Shown here one piece after another: positions 9,276 through 16,116 of a DNA stretch of 56,788 bases. How positions within the stretch are numbered: position 1 is the stretch's first letter; the number at the start of each line of letters is the position of its first letter. Both the position numbers and the translations under genes were made by a program. The notes beneath the pieces are model-generated. The model saw only the letters and a list, made by a program, of their open reading frames with translations, ran no database searches and was not told the DNA's origin. Source of the stretch: Bacilli bacterium (GTDB lineage: Bacteria > Bacillota_I > Bacilli_A > ML615J-28 > CAG-313). The stretch lies in contig JAFQPO010000013.1 in the NCBI GenBank assembly GCA_017411715.1, positions 1-56,788 of the forward strand, written 5' to 3'.

Positions 9276-10643
9276 ATGAATAATGAATTTTTAGGAAAAG
9301 AATCAGTTGGTAAATTACTTTTTAAATTATCAATTCCAACTGTTGCGGCTCAATTAATTAATATGTTATATAATTTAGTTGACCGTATTTTCATCGGTAA
9401 AATGGAAAATATAGGTGATTTAGCACTAACTGGGGTTGGTGTTTGTTTACCACTAATTATGATAGTATCAGCTTTTGCTGCGTTAATTTCATCAGGTGGG
9501 GCTCCTCGTGCTTCTATTTTTATGGGTAAAAAAGACAATCAAACCGCAGAAAGAATAATGGGGAATTGTTTCTTATTACAAATAATAATATCTGTTATTT
9601 TAACAACAATATTATTAATATTCAATGAAAAGTTATTACTCCTTTTTGGGGCAAGTGAAAATACTATTGAATATGCGGTTGAATATATGAATATATATGC
9701 AATAGGCACAATATTTGTTCAACTTACTCTTGGAATGAATGCATACATTGCATCCCAAGGCTTTGCTAAAACCGCAATGTTTACTGTTTTAATTGGAGCA
9801 ATTATAAACATTATTCTTGATCCTATTTTTATTTATGCATTAGATATGGGTGTAATAGGTGCTGCCCTTGCAACAATTATTGCCCAAGCAAGCTCTTGCA
9901 TATTTGTTATATTATTCTTGTTTAGTAAAAAGTCAATCTTAAAATTAAAAATAAGAAATTTTTTACTTGATTATAAAATTTTCTTACCATGTATGGCATT
10001 AGGTTTAGCTCCGTTTATCATGCAAGTTAGTGAAAGTATTATTCTTGTTTCATTTAATACATCTTTAAAAACATATGGTGGAGATATTGCGGTGGGAGCT
10101 ATGACAATACTATCAAGCATTATGCAATTTGCAATGTTGCCAATGCAAGGATTTGCTCAAGGATCTCAACCAATCATAAGCTATAATTATGGAGCTAAAA
10201 ATGAAAGAAGAGTAACTCAAACATTTAAACTATTATTAATAACATGTTTAACTTATTCATCACTATTATATATATTAATTATGTGTTTTCCTAAGCTATT
10301 TGTATCTATGTTTACTGATAAACCAGAATTAATTGACTTTACAGTTAAAATGATGAGAATATATTTTGGAGCAATTTTAATCTTTGGAGCTCAAATTGCT
10401 TGTCAGATGACATTTGTATCAATAGGCAACGCAAAGTCTTCAATCATTGTTGCCTGTGTCAGAAAGTTTGTCTTATTACTTCCATTAATATATATTATGC
10501 CAGCTATCATGAATGATAAAACAGTTGCTGTTTATACCGCAGAACCAATTGCGGATTTTCTAGCTGTTACTTTTACTGTTATTTTATTTATATTCCAGTT
10601 TAGAAAAACAATTAAAAAATTAAAAGAACCTAGTTTAACATAA
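9276..10643 (+). CDS. MATE-family multidrug efflux transporter
   Basis: This 455-residue membrane protein has about twelve predicted membrane segments and the two-fold MATE repeat. The opening (GKLLFKLSIPTVAAQLINML then LVDRIFIGK) and the central QGFAQGSQPIISYNYGAK are typical of the MatE domain and the NorM/DinF group. It probably uses an ion gradient to export cationic compounds or flavins; the substrate cannot be read. AGAAGG precedes the ATG, and a sigma-A-like promoter lies upstream. A CPBP-family membrane protease gene follows after 13 nt and is probably co-transcribed. Confidence 0.92.
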   Translation: MNNEFLGKESVGKLLFKLSIPTVAAQLINMLYNLVDRIFIGKMENIGDLALTGVGVCLPLIMIVSAFAALISSGGAPRASIFMGKKDNQTAERIMGNCFLLQIIISVILTTILLIFNEKLLLLFGASENTIEYAVEYMNIYAIGTIFVQLTLGMNAYIASQGFAKTAMFTVLIGAIINIILDPIFIYALDMGVIGAALATIIAQASSCIFVILFLFSKKSILKLKIRNFLLDYKIFLPCMALGLAPFIMQVSESIILVSFNTSLKTYGGDIAVGAMTILSSIMQFAMLPMQGFAQGSQPIISYNYGAKNERRVTQTFKLLLITCLTYSSLLYILIMCFPKLFVSMFTDKPELIDFTVKMMRIYFGAILIFGAQIACQMTFVSIGNAKSSIIVACVRKFVLLLPLIYIMPAIMNDKTVAVYTAEPIADFLAVTFTVILFIFQFRKTIKKLKEPSLT

Positions 10644-10656
10644 ATTGGTGGATTAT

Positions 10657-11355
10657 ATGAAAAGAATCTTTGAAAAATTCGAAACCTTATTTTGTATATT
10701 ATTAATAGTAATATATATATTAATAAATATGTTTTGTGTACAATCATTTGGTATCACAGATTACAGAAGTACAATCATTAATACAATCTTCTCAATATGT
10801 TTAATTGTACTAATGATTATTCTTAAACGGATTTCTTTCTATGGTTTAACTAAACCAACAAACATTAAAAAATGTCTATATTTTATTCCTCTTTTGATGA
10901 TAGTATCAGTTAATTTATGGAGCGGTATAAATATCAATAATTCAGAAAGTGAAATAATATTTCATATTTTAACAATGATAAATATTGGTTTTATTGAAGA
11001 AATTATCTTTAGAGGGTTCTTATTCAAAATGATGGCCAAAGATAATATAAAAGCAGCTATCATTGTTACCTCACTAACATTTGGTATTGGTCATGTAGTG
11101 AATTTATTAAATGGTGCTGATATAATACCAACAATCCTTCAAATATGTTCAGCTATTTCAATAGGGTATTTATTTGTAATAATATTTCATAAAACATCAT
11201 CTATTATACCATGTATAATTACTCATTCTTTGATAAATTCTTTATCAATATTTAATAATGAAAATACCTTATTATTATATATAACAACTATATTTATAAT
11301 AGCTGTTTCTTTAATATATGGAATTTATATAAATAAAACTTTAAAAGAAAATTAG
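10657..11355 (+). CDS. CPBP-family intramembrane metalloprotease
   Basis: This encodes 232 residues with about six to seven membrane segments. The Abi/CPBP motifs are present in order: EEIIFRG (~114-120), the FGIGH histidine (~144) and THSLINS (~188), which form the zinc or catalytic site in the Rce1/CPBP superfamily. The ATG at 10657 is preferred over the in-frame TTG at 10645, because GGTGG sits directly before it. It follows the MATE gene closely. In Bacilli such proteins process peptides or give bacteriocin self-immunity; which applies here is unknown. Confidence 0.85.
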   Translation: MKRIFEKFETLFCILLIVIYILINMFCVQSFGITDYRSTIINTIFSICLIVLMIILKRISFYGLTKPTNIKKCLYFIPLLMIVSVNLWSGININNSESEIIFHILTMINIGFIEEIIFRGFLFKMMAKDNIKAAIIVTSLTFGIGHVVNLLNGADIIPTILQICSAISIGYLFVIIFHKTSSIIPCIITHSLINSLSIFNNENTLLLYITTIFIIAVSLIYGIYINKTLKEN

Positions 11356-11806
11356 TAAGGTTATAAATTAAATATTAATATTAAAAGGTCATAAAAAATT
11401 GATATGATGTCTCCAAAGTAGACAGTGAATAAAAATAAAATTATTTACAATTTACTTTGGAGACATTTTTATTATGGATAAAAAAACAAACATATAATTT
11501 GCGATGAAAAAAATATGAGATGTTGTTAATTGTATAAAAATTGAATTTATCATTTATCATTTATCATTTGAAATTATGATAGGAAAAAATCAATTAATAA
11601 TATTGTGAGATCAATTAATAAAAAATAATAATGAGGTGTATGATATTTCTAAAGTTTTCTTTGTTTTAGTAATAATAATTCAATATGTGACTTTTTTGTT
11701 ATATAAATAACAATAATAGAAACATTGTTAAAAAGTGTTTATATAATAAAAATAGATTTATTTATGATATAATAAATATGAATAATTATGATTAACGAGG
11801 AATAGT
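11356..11806. other. 451-bp intergenic region, AT-rich, no gene recognised
   Basis: The region holds a long inverted repeat (11407-11466, listed separately) and a short tandem motif (atttatc repeated near 11547-11565). A TATAAT box at 11768-11773 lies before the next gene. An ATG at 11474 opens a frame that stops after seven codons and shows scattered coding-like bits broken by stops, so an old insertion-element remnant is possible but not demonstrated. Confidence 0.45.
11407..11466. repeat. 14-bp perfect inverted repeat with 32-nt spacer
   Basis: atgtctccaaagta at 11407-11420 is exactly complementary to 11453-11466, and tttttatt follows. It can act as a terminator for the MATE-CPBP operon. 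The motif ctccaaagtagacagt is reminiscent of the ends of IS3-type elements, so a remnant of a mobile element is an alternative. Confidence 0.7.
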
Positions 11807-12505
11807 ATGATAGAATTTTTTGTTGGATTAGCTATATTATGTGGTTATTTTATTACGTGTGCGACTGTTGCGTTAGTATTTAGAAAATTAACTAATATCC
11901 CTAATGAAATATTTAGAAAGATATTACATTTTATTTTGTTAGGATCATCGTTTGTTTTTGTTTTTGCGTATGATACATGGTGGATATCAGCGTTAACATG
12001 TTTGTTGATTATTGTTATTGCTTATCCAATATTATACTTTTTTGAGAGATTTAAAACATATTCTGATACTATGTCTGAAAGAAAAAAAGGTGAATTAAGA
12101 AGTAGTTTGATAATAGTGTTTATTATGTTTGCTATTATTATTTCAATTTGCTTTGGATATTTTAATGATAAAGTTTTATCATTAGTTGCAATTTTGGCTT
12201 GGGGAATAGGGGATGCATTCGCTGCGCTTGTAGGAACTAAACATGGCAAACATAAAATATATAAGAAGAAGAGCTTAGAAGGAACAGTTGCGATGTTTTT
12301 ATCATCAATAACTATTGTGCTTTTAGTATTGATGATTCATAGTATTATTCCATGGTATGGTATTTTATTTACTTCATTTGTTGTAAGTATGATAGTGAGT
12401 ATTGTTGAATTATATACTCCTAATGGTCTTGATACTTTTACATGTCCACTTGCAGCTCTTTGTGTAATGATTCCTCTTTTATATTTATTTGGAGGGCTAG
12501 CTTAA
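11807..12505 (+). CDS. Diacylglycerol/polyprenol kinase-like membrane protein
   Basis: This 232-residue protein has about seven membrane segments. The family marks of the CTP-dependent dolichol/phytol kinase group (related to phosphatidate cytidylyltransferase) are present: FRKILHF near residue 36, GIGDAFAALVG near 137, then KKSLEGT, and LDTFTCPL near the end. Members phosphorylate polyprenols, phytol or diacylglycerol. A role in lipid-carrier recycling is the likeliest use here. GAGGA precedes the ATG. The stop overlaps the next start (TAATG), so the two genes form an operon. Confidence 0.85.
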   Translation: MIEFFVGLAILCGYFITCATVALVFRKLTNIPNEIFRKILHFILLGSSFVFVFAYDTWWISALTCLLIIVIAYPILYFFERFKTYSDTMSERKKGELRSSLIIVFIMFAIIISICFGYFNDKVLSLVAILAWGIGDAFAALVGTKHGKHKIYKKKSLEGTVAMFLSSITIVLLVLMIHSIIPWYGILFTSFVVSMIVSIVELYTPNGLDTFTCPLAALCVMIPLLYLFGGLA

Positions 12506-13113
12506 TGAATAAAAAATCTGGTAAAAAGACTTTGTTGTGGTCGGTGATTATGAGTTCACCTGGACCTTTGATTGTGGGTTTAGGTTTAATTGTAGGTCAA
12601 AGTTCAACCCAACTTGCGGACTTTTTCAGAAGAAGTATTGAACTATTAGCAATTATTTTATCTTTTATTATTTACTGTATTACAACAAAAGATGATTACA
12701 CTAATTTAGAACAAAAACAAAAATTAGAAAAAGGTACTAATATATTTGTTAGTATTGCTATGGTAGTGTGTGGAGTATTAATGATTTTATTAGCTACAAT
12801 ATTTCCAAGTGAAGAAAAAGGAAATGTTATACCGGGTCTTGCTATAGCGATACTAGGAGTTGTTGCTAATTCAATTTTTTGGTTTAGATATAATAAAATT
12901 GGGACTTTAGAAAATAATGATATTTTAAAGATTCAAAGTAAGTTGTACCGAGCTAAAACATTTGTTGATTGTTCAGTTATGATTGCTCTTTTAGTAGTAT
13001 TATTTTCTTCTAATCAAACAGTATCGTTTTATTTTGATGTTATAGGTACATGTTGTGTATCATTGTATTTGATATATACTGGTATTTCTTCATTTATAAA
13101 AACGATTAAATGA
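12505..13113 (+). CDS. CDF-like cation transporter membrane domain with degenerate metal site
   Basis: This encodes 202 residues with about six membrane segments. The order of segments and the motifs LADFFRRSIELLA, RYNKIGTL and FDVIGTCCVSLYLIYTGI match the membrane part of cation diffusion facilitators. The H/D-x3-D metal ligands usual in segments 2 and 5 are largely replaced (LADFFRRSIE, RAKTFVD), and the cytoplasmic C-terminal domain is missing. It may therefore not transport Zn/Mn in the usual way. The ATG at 12505 overlaps the kinase stop and follows GGAGGG at 12491-12496. It is one of only two intact genes here ending in TGA. Confidence 0.55.
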   Translation: MNKKSGKKTLLWSVIMSSPGPLIVGLGLIVGQSSTQLADFFRRSIELLAIILSFIIYCITTKDDYTNLEQKQKLEKGTNIFVSIAMVVCGVLMILLATIFPSEEKGNVIPGLAIAILGVVANSIFWFRYNKIGTLENNDILKIQSKLYRAKTFVDCSVMIALLVVLFSSNQTVSFYFDVIGTCCVSLYLIYTGISSFIKTIK

Positions 13114-13131
13114 AAAAAAAGTTCCTCTTAT

Positions 13132-13159
13132 TTGAAAAAAAAATAATATGTGATATAAT
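13132..13159 (+). promoter_or_regulatory. Promoter of pckA
   Basis: TTGAAA at 13132-13137, a 16-nt spacer and TATAAT at 13154-13159 are seen, with TG at 13151-13152 (extended -10). The transcript would carry a leader of about 90 nt with weak complementary segments (for example attagt/actaat), but I see no known riboswitch. Confidence 0.7.
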
Positions 13160-13256
13160 AATATCGGGAGTATGTGGGACTTAAATATAATTAGTAAAAA
13201 TTATACTTAATATATCCACTAATCTTAGCAAAAAATAGAAAGAGGTATATGATATT

Positions 13257-14861
13257 ATGGGTAAAATCGATTTAAGCAAATATGGTATTATTAATGCTAA
13301 AGAAGTAGTTTATAATCCTTCTTATGAACAATTATTTGTTGAAGAAACAAATCCTGAATTAACTGGTTATGAAAAAGGTCAAGTTACTGAACTTGGTGCA
13401 GTTAACGTTATGACTGGTGTTTATACTGGTCGTTCGCCTAAAGATAAATTCATCGTTATGGATGAAAACTCAAAAGACACTGTTTGGTGGACAAGTGAAG
13501 AATTTAAAAATGACAACCATCCTTGCAGTCAAGAAACTTGGAAAGCTTTAAAAGAACTTGCTGTTAAACAACTTTCTGACAAAAAACTTTATGTAGTAGA
13601 TGTATTCTGTGGTGCTAACAAAGATACAAGAATGGCTATTAGATTTATCATGGAAGTTGCTTGGCAAGCACACTTTGTTAAAAATATGTTCATTAACCCA
13701 ACTGCAGAAGAATTAGAAAACTTTGAACCTGACTTTGTTTGCTACAACGCATCTAAAGCAAAAGTTGAAAACTTCAAAGAATTAGGATTAAATTCTGAAA
13801 CTGCTGTAGTATTCAACATCACTTCTCGTGAACAAGTTATTTTAAATACTTGGTATGGTGGAGAAATGAAAAAAGGTATGTTCTCTATGATGAACTACTA
13901 CTTACCACTTAAAGGTATGGCTTCTATGCACTGCAGTGCTAATACTGATACAAATGGTGAAAATACTGCTTTATTCTTTGGTTTATCAGGTACTGGTAAA
14001 ACTACACTTTCTACAGATCCAAAACGTTTACTAATCGGTGATGATGAACACGGATGGGATGATAAAGGTGTATTCAACTTTGAAGGTGGATGCTATGCTA
14101 AAGTTATCAACCTTGACAAAGAATCTGAACCAGATATTTATAGAGCTATTAAACGCAATGCATTACTTGAAAACGTTACTGTACATGAAGATGGAACATT
14201 AGATTTTGCTGATGGTTCTGTTACTGAAAACACACGTGTTTCATATCCAATTCAACATATCGAAAAAATCGTACGTCCAGTTTCAGCTGCTCCAGCTGCT
14301 AAAAATGTTATCTTCTTATCTGCAGATGCATTTGGTGTACTTCCTCCAGTTTCTGTATTAACTCCAGAACAAGCACAATATTATTTCTTATCAGGATTTA
14401 CTTCAAAACTTGCTGGTACAGAACGTGGAATCACTGAACCTACTCCAACTTTCTCTGCATGCTTTGGTCAAGCATTCTTAGAATTACACCCAACTAAATA
14501 TGCAGAAGAATTAGTTAAGAAAATGGAAGCAAGTGGCGCAAAAGCTTATCTAGTAAATACAGGATGGAATGGTACTGGTAAACGTATTTCTATCAAAGAT
14601 ACAAGAGGTATCATTGATGCTATCTTAGATGGTTCAATTTTAAAAGCTGAAACTAAAGTTGTTCCTTACTTCAATTTAGAAGTTCCTACATCTTTACCTG
14701 GTGTTAACCCAAGTATCTTAGATCCTCGTGATACATATCAAGATGCAAGCGAATGGGATAAAAAAGCTCAAGACCTTGCTGCACGTTTCACTAAGAACTT
14801 TGTTAAATATACTGGTAACGAAGCTGGTAAAGCATTAGTTAAAGCTGGTCCACAACTATAA
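13257..14861 (+). CDS. pckA: Phosphoenolpyruvate carboxykinase (ATP)
   Basis: This 534-residue protein matches the usual length (~530-540). It interconverts oxaloacetate and phosphoenolpyruvate with ATP/ADP in the cytoplasm. The P-loop kinase-1a motif [11 protein letters not shown] is at ~240-250, followed by [10 protein letters not shown] (metal-binding kinase-2 motif) and [10 protein letters not shown]. The substrate-site motif TGRSPKDKF is near the N-terminus. In anaerobic fermenters it often runs toward oxaloacetate to make ATP. It has its own promoter and a strong terminator, so it is monocistronic. AGAGG precedes the ATG. Codon use with frequent C-ending codons is typical of a highly expressed gene. 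Confidence 0.98.
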   Translation: MGKIDLSKYGIINAKEVVYNPSYEQLFVEETNPELTGYEKGQVTELGAVNVMTGVYTGRSPKDKFIVMDENSKDTVWWTSEEFKNDNHPCSQETWKALKELAVKQLSDKKLYVVDVFCGANKDTRMAIRFIMEVAWQAHFVKNMFINPTAEELENFEPDFVCYNASKAKVENFKELGLNSETAVVFNITSREQVILNTWYGGEMKKGMFSMMNYYLPLKGMASMHCSANTDTNGENTALFFGLSGTGKTTLSTDPKRLLIGDDEHGWDDKGVFNFEGGCYAKVINLDKESEPDIYRAIKRNALLENVTVHEDGTLDFADGSVTENTRVSYPIQHIEKIVRPVSAAPAAKNVIFLSADAFGVLPPVSVLTPEQAQYYFLSGFTSKLAGTERGITEPTPTFSACFGQAFLELHPTKYAEELVKKMEASGAKAYLVNTGWNGTGKRISIKDTRGIIDAILDGSILKAETKVVPYFNLEVPTSLPGVNPSILDPRDTYQDASEWDKKAQDLAARFTKNFVKYTGNEAGKALVKAGPQL

Positions 14862-14875
14862 TAATTAATTAAAAG

Positions 14876-14909
14876 AGTTTTGATAAGAGTACTTATCAAA
14901 ACTTTTTTT
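14876..14909 (+). terminator. Strong Rho-independent terminator of pckA
   Basis: A perfect 12-bp stem agttttgataag (14876-14887) pairs with 14892-14903 across a 4-nt loop agta. A run of seven T follows. Confidence 0.92.
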
Positions 14910-15000
14910 AAAAAAAATAAAATTTTTTGATAAATTTTGATACTTTAGTTGTATATATATATGAGGGATAAAAAATATTAATATAAATCCAATATAACTG

Positions 15001-15029
15001 TTGACAGTTATAAGTTTGTGTGGTATAAT
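15001..15029 (+). promoter_or_regulatory. Consensus sigma-A promoter of the HTH-nucleotidyltransferase/HEPN pair
   Basis: TTGACA at 15001-15006, a 17-nt spacer and TATAAT at 15024-15029 are exact consensus. This rules out the upstream TTG at 15001 as a start codon. Confidence 0.9.
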
Positions 15030-15045
15030 ATTAATGGGTGATATA

Positions 15046-15639
15046 ATGTTTAAAGAATATCTAAAAAATAGAAACATCTCAGTTTATAAATTAGCTGAAA
15101 TATCTAATGTCCCATATACAACATTAAATGAATTATGTAATGGTAAGAAGAAGATTGGCGATTGTAAAATCAAAACAATTGAAAGCATTGCGAAAGCTTT
15201 GGGAGTTTCAATTGAAACATTATTAAATATTATTAATAGTGGTAAAATTACAATGGCTACAACTTGGGAAGATAATAAATATAAAATATTTCATTTTCCT
15301 ATTATTGTTGAAAATCTAAATTATGAATGTGATCGAATTCATCCTTTGATGCAGAAAAAAATAAATGAAGTTTATAATTTATTAAAAAAATATGATATCA
15401 TTGAAAAAGTGATTTTATTTGGAAGCTCTATTAATATTAGATGTAATATTAGAAGTGATATCGATTTATCAATCAAATTTAAAAACGGACATTTTAGCAG
15501 AACAAATCAAAATCTAATATCAGAAGAAATCCAAGAAATAACTGAGTATAATGCGGATATTGTTTGGCTTGATACAATTGATGAAAATTCTCAGTTATAT
15601 GAAAATATAAGTACAATGGGGGTTACAATATATGAGTAA
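15046..15639 (+). CDS. XRE helix-turn-helix fused to an MNT-type nucleotidyltransferase (predicted antitoxin)
   Basis: This encodes 197 residues. Residues ~1-65 are an XRE-type helix-turn-helix (VYKLAEISNVPYTTLNELCN). Residues ~100-195 form a minimal nucleotidyltransferase (MNT) domain with GSS...RSDIDLS, the G-S-x(n)-D-x-D metal motif, and a later D in NADIVWLD. In MntA-HepT systems the MNT protein neutralises the HEPN toxin by adding AMP; here a DNA-binding domain is joined to it, which would let one protein both modify the toxin and control the promoter. The ATG at 15046 follows GGGTGA. It overlaps the HEPN gene by 8 nt. Function is inferred from family and context. Confidence 0.82.
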   Translation: MFKEYLKNRNISVYKLAEISNVPYTTLNELCNGKKKIGDCKIKTIESIAKALGVSIETLLNIINSGKITMATTWEDNKYKIFHFPIIVENLNYECDRIHPLMQKKINEVYNLLKKYDIIEKVILFGSSINIRCNIRSDIDLSIKFKNGHFSRTNQNLISEEIQEITEYNADIVWLDTIDENSQLYENISTMGVTIYE

Positions 15640-16015
15640 ATTATTAGCTAGAGCTAAAGCTAAACAATTTAGTGCAGAAAATAGTTATAAGTATATATCT
15701 GTAGATGATGCATATATTGATGAATGTTGCTTTAATTTACACCAGGCAATTGAGTTTTCCCTAAAATATCTAGTTGAGATGTATGGCGAAAGATATATAG
15801 AAAACCATGATATTAGAGCCCAAATGAATAAACTAAAGAGCATGGATAAATATATTCCTTGTGAAAAGGAATTACGACAACTTGCTTCTACTATTAATGC
15901 TTGGGAAGTAGAAACTAGATACAATGACAATTTTGTTGCACTTATCGAAGATATCAATGATGCCCGTGTAATTGTTGATGAATTAATAGCATATTGTGAG
16001 AAAATAATTAAATAA
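15632..16015 (+). CDS. HEPN-domain protein (predicted toxin partner)
   Basis: This encodes 127 residues, all helical, matching the HEPN family: CCFNLHQAIEFSLKYLVEMYG is the usual core helix. RYIENHDIR, giving R-x4-H, sits where the family has its conserved H-D pair. HEPN proteins paired with MNT enzymes act as RNases or as AMPylated toxins; the Y that follows the motif in HepT (R-x4-H-x-Y) is absent here. It overlaps the preceding MNT gene by 8 nt, so the two are translationally coupled. Confidence 0.8.
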   Translation: MSKLLARAKAKQFSAENSYKYISVDDAYIDECCFNLHQAIEFSLKYLVEMYGERYIENHDIRAQMNKLKSMDKYIPCEKELRQLASTINAWEVETRYNDNFVALIEDINDARVIVDELIAYCEKIIK

Positions 16016-16049
16016 ACAAAAGATAATATTTAATTATTTTCTTTTTTTT
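16001..16049 (+). terminator. Terminator overlapping the HEPN stop codon
   Basis: A perfect 14-bp but all A/T stem (16001-16014 with 16027-16040) is followed by c and eight T. Its left arm includes the last codons and stop of the HEPN gene. Confidence 0.6.
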
Positions 16050-16078
16050 GTAAATTGCTTTTTAAAAAACGCAAGATG

Positions 16079-16087
16079 TGATATAAT
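16079..16087 (+). promoter_or_regulatory. Extended -10 promoter of gdpP-rplI
   Basis: TG-a-TATAAT (16079-16087) lies 30 bp before the start codon. No good -35 hexamer is visible at 17 nt upstream, in keeping with an extended -10 promoter. Confidence 0.55.
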
Positions 16088-16116
16088 AAGATGAAGTATT
16101 ATGCAAAGGTGAAAAT

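Noticed and set aside
13111-13146. Read-through of TGA at the end of the CDF-like gene
   Set aside because: The extension is a poly-Lys/Ser stretch covering the pckA promoter and does not look coding.
15001-15045. Upstream TTG start for the HTH-MNT protein
   Set aside because: It lies in the -35 box of an exact consensus promoter; ATG 15046 with GGGTGA upstream fits.
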